The notes under the pieces: model-generated
What the model saw: the letters and a program-made list of their open reading frames with translations, nothing else
The model's database searches: none
What the model was told of the DNA's origin: nothing
Made by a program: the position numbers and the translations under genes
Shown: one piece after another, positions 17,469-27,345 of the stretch
Numbering within the stretch: the stretch's first letter is position 1
Layout of the letters: each line of letters starts with the position of its first letter
DNA from: Vibrio chagasii
GTDB lineage: Bacteria; Pseudomonadota; Gammaproteobacteria; Enterobacterales; Vibrionaceae
Length of the DNA: 64,000 nt
Direction: 5' to 3'
Assembly (NCBI GenBank): GCA_041879415.1
Contig: CP090852.1
Span: 1-64,000, forward strand

Positions 17469-19544
17469 ATGCAGCTAAGCGCTAACAAGACTGCACAATT
17501 TTTTATTCAAAATGAATACCATCAGGTTGAACTCGATGGTTCACGTCTGCTGTTGTCGTCAGTAGGCAGTGAGGAACGTATCCCGTTTACTATTTGGAGT
17601 GGCAAGATCGCGATCAAACGCGGATTGTTTTGGGGATCGTTACAGTTTTTTGCTAACCAACAAGACGGTAAGCAGCGCAGTTGGTTAGTTCAAGGTCTAC
17701 CTTGGGACCAGTGTCGTCAATTTGCACGTGCATCGGTGGCGGCATACCAGAAGTGGCATGATACACAATGTGAACAACTGGCTGAACACGTGCCTCAATG
17801 GGAAGCTGAATTACTGCGCTTAGAGCAACTTCCAGCCTTTCTTCCTCATTCTAAGGTCAACACTTGGGTTGAGAAGGTTAACTCTGGCTTAGAGAGTATG
17901 ACGATGACGCTGGACGAAGCGGCGCAGCGTATGCCAAATCGCATCGCAAGGCTGCAGCCGTGGTTGTCTGACACCGAGGCTAAGCAAGCGGAAAGAAACC
18001 AGCAATGGCTCGAGACAGAGAGAAAAAACTGGGAAGTCTTGTTTGCTCAATGTGAGTCATCGCCGTTGAACTTGTCTCAGCAATATGCGGTTCTAATGAA
18101 CGATGACCACAACCTGATTCTTGCAGGTGCGGGCTCAGGGAAAACCAGTGTTCTGACAGCGCGTGTCGCTTACTTATTGCAAAGTCACCAAGCGCAAGCT
18201 GAAGAGCTTTTATTGCTTGCCTTTGGTCGTGAAGCGGCCGAAGAAATGAAGCAGCGCCTCGACAGTAAAATTGGGTTGTCGGCTGAGAAAGTTCAAGTGA
18301 ATACCTTCCACCAGTTGGGTTTGAAGATCTTGAATGAGGTTGAAACCGAACGTGTGGTTATTTCTCCCCTTGCTTTAGATGACAATCAGCGCCAAGCCTG
18401 GTGCATTGATTGGTTGAAGAAGCACTGGATGACGCCGACCAACTTCAAGCGTTGGCAGAAGCACTTATCTAAATGGCCAATTGCTTACCTAACGGGTGAT
18501 GACGAGCTAGGCAGCCACGTTTCAAACCTTAAGTTGATTGGTTGGCTTGAAAAGCAACTGGAACAGTTGAATGCATCAGGCTTAACCAAGAAAGAAGTAC
18601 AGCAGCAGCTTATCGACCACCGTGATTACACACGTCTTAACAGTGAGCTATCCCTGTGCTGGCCTTGTGTGACGGCATGGCAGAAGGCATTGAAAGAAGA
18701 GAACCATATCGATTTCTCGACCATGATCAGCCGTGCGACTCAGTACGTCGAAAAAGGTAAGTTTATCTCGCCTTGGAAGTTCATCATGATCGATGAGTAT
18801 CAAGACATCTCTCCTGATCGTCTTGCTTTGGTTGAGGCGCTGTGTAATCAGTCTAAAGCGGAGCACCAAGCCTCTATTTTTGCCGTGGGCGATGATTGGC
18901 AGTCTATTTACCAATTCGCGGGTGCAGACGTTGATTTAACTACAGGCTTTAAAGATCGTTTCGCGAGCTCGACCATTCATCACCTAGATACCACGTATCG
19001 TTTCAACAATCAGTTAGGTGCTGTGGCGAATCGTTTTGTGCAAGAGAACCCAATTCAGTTACCGAAAGAGCTAAACAGCTTCAAGCAACAGAAGCAAAAG
19101 GCGGTCTACAGTGCACCAAGTAAAGAGGTTGAGAAGATCCTTGATCAACTCAACCGCCAATCTAAAGGTAAAACCAATAAGTCGGTGTTGATGCTTGGCC
19201 GTAATCACTACCATAAACCTGAGTTGTTGGAAGACTGGAAGAAGATCTACACCTCTATTGATATCAACTTCATGACTTGTCACGCCAGTAAGGGTAAAGA
19301 AGCAGACTTCGTTATTATCCTTTGCGTGGATGAAGGACAATTCCCAGCGAAGAAGAAGCAACTACACATTGATGGCGCATTAACTGAATCGTCAGACGTG
19401 TTCCCATACGCGGAAGAACGTCGTTTGTTCTACGTAGCGATGACACGTGCTAAAGAGAAAGTGTGGATCACGCACAGCGGCGATGGTTCGGGCTTCGTAC
19501 AAGAACTGCATGGTTCTGACTACCCAGTGGTTCGTAAGAAGTAG
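17469..19544 (+). CDS. helD: DNA helicase IV
   Basis: A 691-residue UvrD/Rep-type superfamily 1 helicase, matching E. coli HelD (684 residues). An N-terminal domain of about 200 residues precedes the Walker A motif AGAGSGKTS (about 218-226). Walker B is MIDEYQDIS, and motif III is GDDWQSIYQFAGAD. The C-terminal motifs TCHASKGKEAD and YVAMTRAKEKV (motifs V and VI) are intact. It unwinds DNA 3' to 5' in recombination and repair. No partner genes are adjacent. Confidence 0.92.
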   Translation: MQLSANKTAQFFIQNEYHQVELDGSRLLLSSVGSEERIPFTIWSGKIAIKRGLFWGSLQFFANQQDGKQRSWLVQGLPWDQCRQFARASVAAYQKWHDTQCEQLAEHVPQWEAELLRLEQLPAFLPHSKVNTWVEKVNSGLESMTMTLDEAAQRMPNRIARLQPWLSDTEAKQAERNQQWLETERKNWEVLFAQCESSPLNLSQQYAVLMNDDHNLILAGAGSGKTSVLTARVAYLLQSHQAQAEELLLLAFGREAAEEMKQRLDSKIGLSAEKVQVNTFHQLGLKILNEVETERVVISPLALDDNQRQAWCIDWLKKHWMTPTNFKRWQKHLSKWPIAYLTGDDELGSHVSNLKLIGWLEKQLEQLNASGLTKKEVQQQLIDHRDYTRLNSELSLCWPCVTAWQKALKEENHIDFSTMISRATQYVEKGKFISPWKFIMIDEYQDISPDRLALVEALCNQSKAEHQASIFAVGDDWQSIYQFAGADVDLTTGFKDRFASSTIHHLDTTYRFNNQLGAVANRFVQENPIQLPKELNSFKQQKQKAVYSAPSKEVEKILDQLNRQSKGKTNKSVLMLGRNHYHKPELLEDWKKIYTSIDINFMTCHASKGKEADFVIILCVDEGQFPAKKKQLHIDGALTESSDVFPYAEERRLFYVAMTRAKEKVWITHSGDGSGFVQELHGSDYPVVRKK

Positions 19545-19626
19545 CCACTTAGACGGGGTGCCAACTAAGAGCTCAAATTGCTTTCGCTGTATTTTATTTG
19601 CAGACATAAAGCAGAAGGACATACAT

Positions 19627-19977
19627 ATGGAACATGGCTCAATCAATTACATCGAATTTGCCGCGAAAGATATCGCAGCGACCAAGGCGTTTTTCAGCCA
19701 AGTGTTCGGTTGGCGCTTTGAAGATTATGGTCCTGAGTACTCTGCTTTTGAAGGTAAAGGGTTAATGGGCGGTTTCTACTTGGCTGATTTGTCTTCTGAT
19801 GCAGAAAAGGGCGGGGCGTTGATGGTTTTCTACAGCGAAGATCTCGAACAGACTGAACGTGACGTGCTTGAAGCGGGCGGGGAGGTCAATCGTGAAATAT
19901 TCAGTTTCCCTGGTGGCAGACGTTTTCATTTTAGAGAACCTAGTGGAAATGAAATGGCAGTCTGGAGTGACAAATAG
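19627..19977 (+). CDS. VOC (glyoxalase/bleomycin resistance fold) family protein
   Basis: A 116-residue protein with one VOC domain of paired beta-alpha-beta-beta-beta units. It opens INYIEFAAKDIAATKAFFSQVFGW and closes with FREPSGNEMAVWSDK; the terminal Glu of such motifs is often a metal ligand, here replaced around GNEMAVW. The ATG at 19627 is preceded by AGAAGGA, which decides against a longer frame overlapping helD. Its position near mgsA is suggestive but not evidence of a methylglyoxal role. Confidence 0.8.
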   Translation: MEHGSINYIEFAAKDIAATKAFFSQVFGWRFEDYGPEYSAFEGKGLMGGFYLADLSSDAEKGGALMVFYSEDLEQTERDVLEAGGEVNREIFSFPGGRRFHFREPSGNEMAVWSDK

Positions 19978-20009
19978 CCTCTTCTCAGAACTGCTATATT
20001 CAGATAAAC

Positions 20010-20036
20010 AAAAGCCTGCGATTAAGCAGGCTTTTT
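20010..20036. terminator. Intrinsic terminator, probably bidirectional
   Basis: AAAAGCCTGC and GCAGGCTTTTT enclose six bases. It lies between the convergent VOC and mgsA genes, with T-runs on both strands. Confidence 0.8.
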
Positions 20037-20069
20037 AGTCTGTGACGTATTGCTCTGTCTTAACGAGAA

Positions 20070-20525
20070 TTAGATACGCTCAGCTAGATACGCTTCGTAA
20101 TCTGGAATCTCGATAATCACTTCTTCTTCTAGCATTGAAGAGTTGAAAAGGAAGTTCGCAGTCGCGCGGTTGGTTGCAACTGGAATGTTCCAAACACTCG
20201 CGATACGCAGTAGTGCTTTTACATCAGGGTCGTGCGGTACGGCATTAAGTGGATCCCAGAAGAAAATCAGCATATCGATTTTGCCTTCTGAAATCAGAGC
20301 ACCAAGTTGTTGGTCACCACCCATTGGGCCACTGATCATGCTCTTGATTGCTAAACCTGTCTCTTTGCTTAGCAGAGAACCCGTTGTACCAGTCGCATAA
20401 AGGAAGTGGCTTTGTAGCTTCTCTTTATTCTCTTTTACCCATCTTAGTAGCTCAGGTTTGAAGTGGTCATGAGCGACCAGAGCGATATGCTTATGCGTTG
20501 GCATAGTACGCGTTGTTTTTTGCAT
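20070..20525 (-). CDS. mgsA: Methylglyoxal synthase
   Basis: A 151-residue enzyme that converts dihydroxyacetone phosphate to methylglyoxal and phosphate, the bypass of lower glycolysis. The catalytic Asp71 is in GPMGGDQQ and His98/Asp101 are in VPHDPDV. The phosphate-binding ATGTTGS and His19 (AHDHFK) are also present. The length equals that of the E. coli enzyme. It lies 61 bases downstream of torT in the same direction. Confidence 0.95.
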   Translation of the reverse strand: MQKTTRTMPTHKHIALVAHDHFKPELLRWVKENKEKLQSHFLYATGTTGSLLSKETGLAIKSMISGPMGGDQQLGALISEGKIDMLIFFWDPLNAVPHDPDVKALLRIASVWNIPVATNRATANFLFNSSMLEEEVIIEIPDYEAYLAERI

Positions 20526-20586
20526 GAATTTTCCCTAAATTATCGTTCGTATTTTTATTGTTATGAGTGCTTAACTCAATATAACA

Positions 20587-21615
20587 CTATGGATTCACAC
20601 TGAATACCGGCCGAAACTCAGAAGGTGACAATGAATCGGCAATAATTTGATCTTTGAGTGTTGCAGGGGTTAGAGCTTCAATTTTTGGTGCGCTGTGCAT
20701 CTCGTAAGGTTCTCCTCGTAAATAACTCACCGCTTGTTTCACCGACAAGCGACCCTGTTCCACCATTTTGTCTGTTGGTGCAAAAAGTACCTTGTTTCGC
20801 AGTAAGCCACGATAAGTACCATGACTCAAATAGCTGGAAATCAGACCAATTTCATCGGTTTTACCCGCCGCTCTTAGCTCACTGATTGCAGCCTCTATAG
20901 CAACGGCACTACCAACGATGTATTGAACCTTTGCTTGTTCTATCACTTGTTGTACAAGGTTGCGTTGCAGCTCTTTGTCGTTGTCAGCCCAATAGCTCAC
21001 ATCGATTTTTACATCGCTATCTTTAATCGCGTCATAGAATCCTAATGCAACAGGTTTGGTGCCACCGCTTGCTTGAGGGCCAAGCAATAATGCAATAGGG
21101 GTTTCGCCAGAGCCTGTTGGATGAAGCTTCGCTAAATACTCACCTACTTGGAAGCCCATCTGATACCAATCAACACCAACTGTACCTTTAAGTACTTTTT
21201 GCTGCTCTTTGCTTAACGTCAATTCGTTCACTGTTGCAAACACAGGTGTCGAACCAACCCAGTCAGTAAGGTTATCGTGATAGGCGTCTGGTGACACTGT
21301 GCCTAAAATAATGGCATCAGCACCCCATTTAGTGCACAGGACGAGTTGTGAGGCTTGTTTGCCAACATTAGGGTAGCCGCCAGCTTCTAGCACTCGTAGT
21401 TCAACCTGCAATTTTTCGGCTTCGGAAATCATGCCGTAATTCACAGATAACCAATAGGAATCCTTGAGGTGTGGGTAGATGGCGCAAATCTTCTCTTTTT
21501 GTGACGTCGCAGTCGCCGGTTTGATAGGGCTTAATAGCACATCAGCACTAGCGGAAGAAGCGGCTAACGCAAGTAAAGATAAAAGAAGTTTTGACGCGAA
21601 GGATTTAGTGCGCAT
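20587..21615 (-). CDS. torT: TMAO-sensing periplasmic protein TorT
   Basis: A 342-residue periplasmic binding protein of the TorT family. The signal peptide MRTKSFASKLLLSLLALAASSASA precedes a sugar-binding-like two-lobed fold. In E. coli, TorT binds trimethylamine N-oxide and presents it to the sensor TorS. Conserved segments include ICAIYPHLKDSYWLSVNYGM and GPQASGGTKP. It is divergent from torS with 92 bases between the start codons, which is good context for the call. Confidence 0.92.
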   Translation of the reverse strand: MRTKSFASKLLLSLLALAASSASADVLLSPIKPATATSQKEKICAIYPHLKDSYWLSVNYGMISEAEKLQVELRVLEAGGYPNVGKQASQLVLCTKWGADAIILGTVSPDAYHDNLTDWVGSTPVFATVNELTLSKEQQKVLKGTVGVDWYQMGFQVGEYLAKLHPTGSGETPIALLLGPQASGGTKPVALGFYDAIKDSDVKIDVSYWADNDKELQRNLVQQVIEQAKVQYIVGSAVAIEAAISELRAAGKTDEIGLISSYLSHGTYRGLLRNKVLFAPTDKMVEQGRLSVKQAVSYLRGEPYEMHSAPKIEALTPATLKDQIIADSLSPSEFRPVFSVNP

Positions 21616-21707
21616 GAATTGCCGTTTTATTGGTTTTAGATAAGAAACACTGCAAAATATAGCGTATTCTGCAGGGGTAAAGAAGAACGTTTTAAGGTTT
21701 AGGTTTT

Positions 21708-24700
21708 ATGTTGTTAGCTTCAGCAAGTATTGGACGCAAGCTGCTGGCCTCATTTTTAGTGATGGCGATGCTCGTTCTTTTGTCTGCATTGATCGGGGTA
21801 TCTGGATTTAGCTTTGTTGCAAAAACAGAGAGAAACGTTGTTGATTCAGCGCTACCAGCGATGATTGAAGCTCGTCAGGTTTCTGAGTTGAGTAATCGCA
21901 TTATTTCGTCTGTGCAAACCCTCTCTAATGCGAGAAATGAAGCTGAGCGAAAAGAGGCTGGCACACTGCTGTTCGACCAACTAGAAGCCCTGTTACAACA
22001 CATCAAAGATTTGGGTGTCGATAGCTTTGATTCAGAACTGCTGCATAAACTTGAAAACAATGTGCAGAGCGTTATCAACACGCTGGCGGAGCTGGGCGTT
22101 TCAGTAGAACGTAAACTCTGGCTAACCCAAGAGCTATCGTCTCGTGTTGAAGAGATGCGCCTACTGGCTGAAGAGCTAGAACAGCTGACTCGAACTCAAG
22201 TGCTGAATACCGCAACCATAGCCGTTGCCAACGTTACCCATATCTATGATCTGCTAGAGACCAAAGAAACCGATAAAGCCTACCAAGCCTTAGATGCGCT
22301 GGTGGAAGTCGATCTTGACCTTTCAGAGCGCCTACACGAATTGCATCTTCTAGCGTTCAAAATGCTCAACCAGATTGAGGAAACTCAAACGGTAACCAAT
22401 GTTGAGCGTATCCATCAAATCCAAACTGAGTTTGAATCTAATCTTAGGATCATGGTTCGTCGTGTTAAAGCGGTAGAAGATCCAACACGTTCAGAGCAGA
22501 TGTCCCAGCTTCTGGAAGAGCTACAAAAACGTCAAGTGGTGTTTGATATCTCTTTGGAGCAGTATGAGAACACCAAAAAGTCTGAGCTGTTGATGCAGAA
22601 TACGTTGAAGTTATTCTCACAGCTGAACACGACGGTAAACCAACTGATCGATGACTCCAACCTGAGTACGAAAAAAGCGGTAGATGAACTGACTTCTACG
22701 TTAAGCCTCGCGCAATGGTCGCTCTCTGTGATCTCTATTATTGGCTTGGTGATAGTGGCGTTTATTGTATGGCGCGTGGTGTATGTGTCGGTCGTGAAAC
22801 GCCTTGCTGAATATTCGGCAGCCCTGATGTCTATTGCACAAGGGCGCCTTAATATTGATATCTCAGTAAAAGGTAATGATGAGCTTGCGCATATGGGTGA
22901 AGCAATCATCACAGCAAGAAATACAGCGCAGGCGCTACAAGTGGTGGCTGTGGGTGAGGCTAAAGCGAAACGAGAACTAGAAGAACATAAAGAGCACCTT
23001 GAAGAGTTGATCACAGAGCGAACCTACCAACTGCAAAAGACTAACGAGAAGTTGAATGTAGAGGTAACCAACCACGCGAAGGCGCGCAGTGCTGCTGAAC
23101 AAGCGAGCCGTGCTAAGTCAGCTTTCTTGGCGACCATGAGTCACGAAATCAGAACGCCAATGAATGGGGTGTTGGGAACGGCACGTTTGCTCAAAGATAC
23201 TGGTTTGAATCCTCTGCAATCTGGCTACGCTGACATTATCAATCGCAGCGGTAAGAATTTATTAGCCATCCTCAACGATGTATTGGACTACTCTAAAATT
23301 GAAGCAGGACATCTTGAGATAAGGATTGCGTCTTTCGATTTGCATCAAATGGTTCAAGACACATATCAATTAATGGAAGGGCGTGCAGCTGAGAAGAAGC
23401 TTGGCTTTAGCTACCATATTGAAAGCGATGTACAGCGCTACTGGCGCGGTGATGTCACCCGTATTAGCCAAATATTGAATAACCTGGTTGGTAACGCGAT
23501 TAAGTTTACTGAAAAGGGCGATATCGACATCTTCATCAGCTTAGATCTCGAAGATGAAAACCGCGTGATGTTTGAAGTATCCGATACAGGTGTTGGGATA
23601 CATGAAAGCGAACAGAAATGCTTGTTTGATGCGTTTAGCCAAACCAACAGTGGTCGAAACACAACGGGTGGTACTGGATTAGGTCTGGCGATCAGTAAGC
23701 GCATCATGTTGGCAATGGACGGTGATATTGGCGTTCATTCAGAAGAAGGGGAAGGCAGTCAGTTCTGGTTTTCCTTACCGCTTCAAGCAGGCGAAAAAAT
23801 CGAAACTAAAGCCGCAGTGGTTGAAACTTGCATTCGAGCTAAAGTGCTGTTGATTGAAGACAACCCAGTGAACTGTATCGTTGCTGAAGGCTTCTTAAAC
23901 AACCTGGGGCATGAGGTCGTGATTGCCACAACGGGACAAGAAGCTTGTGAGATATACAGTGAACAAGTCTTCGATATTGCGCTTGTTGATATCAATCTCC
24001 CAGACTGTGATGGTGTTGACCTCATTCAGCAACTTAAAGAGATTGAGGTTCAAGCATCTGCTTTAAAATATTTACCAGACAGCTCTGTGCAGTATGCGCC
24101 GCCTATGGTGGCGGTATCGGCTCATGTGTTTAATGAAGAAGTAGAAAGTTATTTGGCGAATGGGTTTGATGGCTTCTTACCAAAACCTTTGGAGAAAGAA
24201 GCGCTTGCAAGGCTGATAGTGACTCAGCTAGATGGCAAGACCTTGTTATTGCCACAACCTGACCCTAATGATTCAACTTGCAAGAGAAACGAGCATGGAT
24301 TTTGTGAAAAGCGTATTGAGAGCCACGTTATAGTCGAAAGCGAAATTGAGCAGCCAGACCAAGAGGAAAGTCCTGTGACCATTTCTGATAGCAAACAGAT
24401 AATTGATAGCAAAGTAATCGAAGGCGACTTGTCTATTCTTGGTTTGGACAAGATGAAGCAGATTGTCGGGCTCTTTGAACAAAGCAGCCTTGAGACGTTA
24501 AAAGAAATGGCTGACGCCAATGATGCGGAGAATGCCCGTGAGGTGAAATCGCTCGCTCATAAGCTCAAAGGGTCAGCGGGCAGCTTAGGGCTATTAGCCC
24601 TGTTTGACGTGTGTAAGAACATTGAGATTAGCAGTGAGCCTTTAACGCAATACGGAGAGAGCTCTGAAGAGTTAACGAGGTTAGTTAAAGACTCTCTAGC

Positions 24701-24722
24701 GGCACTGCAACAACATGTCTGA
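21708..24722 (+). CDS. torS: Hybrid sensor histidine kinase TorS
   Basis: A 1004-residue tripartite sensor. Membrane segments at about 13-33 and 335-355 flank a helical periplasmic sensor domain, followed by HAMP and a coiled coil. The kinase core has His479 (SHEIRTP), N-, G1- and G2-boxes ([21 protein letters not shown]). The receiver has Asp761 (LVDINLPD) and the Hpt domain has His951 (AHKLKGSAG). It would sense TorT-TMAO and pass phosphate to TorR to induce TMAO reductase. Neither torR nor torCAD is in this window. Confidence 0.93.
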   Translation: MLLASASIGRKLLASFLVMAMLVLLSALIGVSGFSFVAKTERNVVDSALPAMIEARQVSELSNRIISSVQTLSNARNEAERKEAGTLLFDQLEALLQHIKDLGVDSFDSELLHKLENNVQSVINTLAELGVSVERKLWLTQELSSRVEEMRLLAEELEQLTRTQVLNTATIAVANVTHIYDLLETKETDKAYQALDALVEVDLDLSERLHELHLLAFKMLNQIEETQTVTNVERIHQIQTEFESNLRIMVRRVKAVEDPTRSEQMSQLLEELQKRQVVFDISLEQYENTKKSELLMQNTLKLFSQLNTTVNQLIDDSNLSTKKAVDELTSTLSLAQWSLSVISIIGLVIVAFIVWRVVYVSVVKRLAEYSAALMSIAQGRLNIDISVKGNDELAHMGEAIITARNTAQALQVVAVGEAKAKRELEEHKEHLEELITERTYQLQKTNEKLNVEVTNHAKARSAAEQASRAKSAFLATMSHEIRTPMNGVLGTARLLKDTGLNPLQSGYADIINRSGKNLLAILNDVLDYSKIEAGHLEIRIASFDLHQMVQDTYQLMEGRAAEKKLGFSYHIESDVQRYWRGDVTRISQILNNLVGNAIKFTEKGDIDIFISLDLEDENRVMFEVSDTGVGIHESEQKCLFDAFSQTNSGRNTTGGTGLGLAISKRIMLAMDGDIGVHSEEGEGSQFWFSLPLQAGEKIETKAAVVETCIRAKVLLIEDNPVNCIVAEGFLNNLGHEVVIATTGQEACEIYSEQVFDIALVDINLPDCDGVDLIQQLKEIEVQASALKYLPDSSVQYAPPMVAVSAHVFNEEVESYLANGFDGFLPKPLEKEALARLIVTQLDGKTLLLPQPDPNDSTCKRNEHGFCEKRIESHVIVESEIEQPDQEESPVTISDSKQIIDSKVIEGDLSILGLDKMKQIVGLFEQSSLETLKEMADANDAENAREVKSLAHKLKGSAGSLGLLALFDVCKNIEISSEPLTQYGESSEELTRLVKDSLAALQQHV

Positions 24723-24791
24723 TATTGAATGTTCTCTGCCACATAATGAGCTTCTCAGGCTAATCTGAGCTCTGTCTAACTGAGTATCCAG

Positions 24792-24830
24792 AAAAAAAAT
24801 CCTCTGCCAAGACAGAGGATTTTTGTTTTT
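24792..24830. terminator. Bidirectional intrinsic terminator
   Basis: AAAATCCTCTG and CAGAGGATTTTT enclose six bases between the convergent torS and cti genes. Both outer flanks are A/T-runs. Confidence 0.85.
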
Positions 24831-24846
24831 AAAGCGATGCTTCGGA

Positions 24847-27201
24847 CTAACGGTTTTCGAAGCGGTTGTAGTCCAATAGTCCGAACTCAATCGGTCGGTC
24901 TTGTTGGTACCAACGATGAACTCGGTCACTGAACGGCCAGAACTCACTAGAGCTGCGTCGGATAGCAAACTTATCGAGTAGCGCTACGTAATCTTCTTCA
25001 GTCTGTAAGTTTTGAAGAGACTTCACTAGAGTTGGAATTTCCTTCTCTGTCAGTGATAGGTAAGCGGCTGGATAGCTGCCTACAATGCCTCGGACGAGCG
25101 TTAAGTCGTCATTAGCGTAATCTCTGTTACCTTCTTCGTTAAACAGGCTAGAAATGTTGCTGTGAGCGTTATTGTGAATCATGGTGAACAGTTGTTCTTC
25201 ACCGTTTTCCCCCTCAATCATGATCATCACGAGTTGAGGCACATGGCGTAGGCCTTCACCTTTCACCAAGCTCACCTGTTTAAGCAGCGCTTCATTTTTA
25301 CGGCTAAAGCCTGTATCGACGATCTCATAACGGTCATTGAGTATCGGACTCAACTTATCTTTCAACTTATCGAGCAGCTCGCGTTTTGGATCGGCGGTTT
25401 TATACACCACGCTAGTTGGCTGATCAAAAGGTGCGATATTACGTTGTAAGAAGTCGCTCAACTGGACGCTTTGATTTTGATACCAGCTTGAGTGCTCAAG
25501 GTGTCGTACATCTTTTGGTAACAGGGTTAAGAAGTTACTTTCACCTTCAAGACGCAAGAAGTCCATAAACATACGCGTGATAAGCTGGTGGCCAAAGTTT
25601 CCGTAAACATCGAAGCCAGCTACAAGTAGGTAATGAATTCTTTCTAAAAGTGCATAATCCAGAATCCACGCCGTTTTAGGTTGAGGACCCACTAAGCCTT
25701 GTACCACTGATGCACTGTCAAAGTGACGGAAAACGGTAAGGGCAGCGTTCGGGTTGGTGCCATTGCCATCCCAGATAACGTCTGTCGTTAAGTTCTCACC
25801 ATTTTTAAACCACTTGTTAGCAAAGTCTGATTTACCTTCCAGGTAGCGTGCTTGCTGTTTTGAATATCTAACCCAGTTCGTTGCAGGAACCGTGTTACTT
25901 TCAAGTTCACTAGGAAGCTTAAGATTGTCACGTTGGCTTGCATAGAAGGCGTTGATCTCTGGAAGATCGGCCTTGTCTGGATCAATAAAGAATACCCAGA
26001 ATCGGTCGTTAATCACGTTTAATGCCAACTGACCACGACACACAGGGCCTTTAATGTAAGCCATGATGGTGTTCTGAGCGTTGTCGAGCATAAACTTAAA
26101 GCGAGAGTTTACAGGCAAGGCTTCAAACGAGGTCATTGGGTTCGCGGCAACATCAATATCGTAACTTGGCAGCTTATCTACAGTGTAATCGGCATCAACG
26201 AACCAAGTGTTCCAGTTTTTCAGGCGTTCTTCATTGAGGGCGAAAGGCATGTGTGTCTTGTCGACAATTGTGCCTTGCTCAGGGATAAGACGGTAGTACA
26301 CACGAGGGACTTTTGGATCGTCATAAGGGCGACGAGTGGTGATACGCTTGACCGGTTCGCCAGGAGGTGTAGCAGAACGAACAATCGAGAAGAAGCGTGT
26401 CGGTTGACCTAATTCTGAAAAATAAACGTGTGATAAGAACAGGTGTTCGTAGATGTAACGTGCTGAAAGTTGGCTCTTTCTTGAACTCTTGTTAAGGAAC
26501 TTTTCGTAAGTATTAACCAGCTCTTGCTCAGCTTCACTTAGCGGAATATGTTCGTTCATCAAAGCGCCATTTTCTAGCCAGCTCATCAGAGTCGCGTATT
26601 CTGTCTTGTCTAAGTTAGGCATACCATAAGGCATCCCCCACGTAGGGTAATCTCTTTCATATTGAGCGTACTCTTCGATAGTCGGGCACTGTTGGTCACG
26701 ATCAATTGAAAAGTCGAAACCTTCTAGCTGCGTTTGCTCTGGAAGTGGGTGATTCTCTTTCTGTATCAACATACGAGAGACCAGCCCGGCATCTAAGTTG
26801 GCGGTCGAGTTCTGCATACGTTCGTTGAGTACAGGGTGGAAATCAGCGTCGCGCCACTCTTGTGTGGTTAACGCATCTTCAAACAAGCGAGTGGGAGCCG
26901 ATGCCGTTAAACGAGTACCTTGATAAACCAGTGCTTTACTTGCACCTCGGTCGATACCTTCCACAGAAGACATTTTAAGTTGGCAAGGTGCATCGTAGCA
27001 GGCGTGACAAACAACACATCGGTTATCAATGATCGGTTTAACTTCGTTGAGAAAGTGTTGCGATTGAGCTGAAAGGATAGGCGTTTGGCGATCACGAACT
27101 TGTTGTTCGCCAAACAGCTCATCGAAGTTTAGACCCGCGTACACGGCACAACCTGAGAACACGCTGACAAGAGACAAAATGAAGAGTTTTTTCAAATTCA
27201 T
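24847..27201 (-). CDS. cti: Fatty acid cis/trans isomerase
   Basis: A 784-residue periplasmic haem enzyme that turns cis-unsaturated fatty acids of phospholipids into trans forms, a fast membrane-stiffening response to heat and solvents in Pseudomonas and Vibrio. An N-terminal export signal (about 1-22) ends near FSGC, which could be a lipobox. The haem motif CVVCH is at residues 62-66, followed by ACYDAPCQLK as in known Cti proteins. The gene stands alone between a terminator and a spacer of about 140 bases. Confidence 0.92.
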   Translation of the reverse strand: MNLKKLFILSLVSVFSGCAVYAGLNFDELFGEQQVRDRQTPILSAQSQHFLNEVKPIIDNRCVVCHACYDAPCQLKMSSVEGIDRGASKALVYQGTRLTASAPTRLFEDALTTQEWRDADFHPVLNERMQNSTANLDAGLVSRMLIQKENHPLPEQTQLEGFDFSIDRDQQCPTIEEYAQYERDYPTWGMPYGMPNLDKTEYATLMSWLENGALMNEHIPLSEAEQELVNTYEKFLNKSSRKSQLSARYIYEHLFLSHVYFSELGQPTRFFSIVRSATPPGEPVKRITTRRPYDDPKVPRVYYRLIPEQGTIVDKTHMPFALNEERLKNWNTWFVDADYTVDKLPSYDIDVAANPMTSFEALPVNSRFKFMLDNAQNTIMAYIKGPVCRGQLALNVINDRFWVFFIDPDKADLPEINAFYASQRDNLKLPSELESNTVPATNWVRYSKQQARYLEGKSDFANKWFKNGENLTTDVIWDGNGTNPNAALTVFRHFDSASVVQGLVGPQPKTAWILDYALLERIHYLLVAGFDVYGNFGHQLITRMFMDFLRLEGESNFLTLLPKDVRHLEHSSWYQNQSVQLSDFLQRNIAPFDQPTSVVYKTADPKRELLDKLKDKLSPILNDRYEIVDTGFSRKNEALLKQVSLVKGEGLRHVPQLVMIMIEGENGEEQLFTMIHNNAHSNISSLFNEEGNRDYANDDLTLVRGIVGSYPAAYLSLTEKEIPTLVKSLQNLQTEEDYVALLDKFAIRRSSSEFWPFSDRVHRWYQQDRPIEFGLLDYNRFENR

Positions 27202-27345
27202 ACGTACTTAGATATTTGGCATTTTTTCTAATTATATCGAAAATGATTGAAAATGCTCATGTTCTGACAATTTTGTAGACAAGATCTCTATAGGATTGAG
27301 TGATTCGCTAGGCTTGGCTGTGGGCATAGAGCTTAGTATTCAGGT

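Noticed and set aside
22532..23014. Open frame of 160 codons on the minus strand inside torS
   Set aside because: Ser/Thr/Cys-rich shadow of a well-conserved kinase gene; no ribosome site or family likeness.
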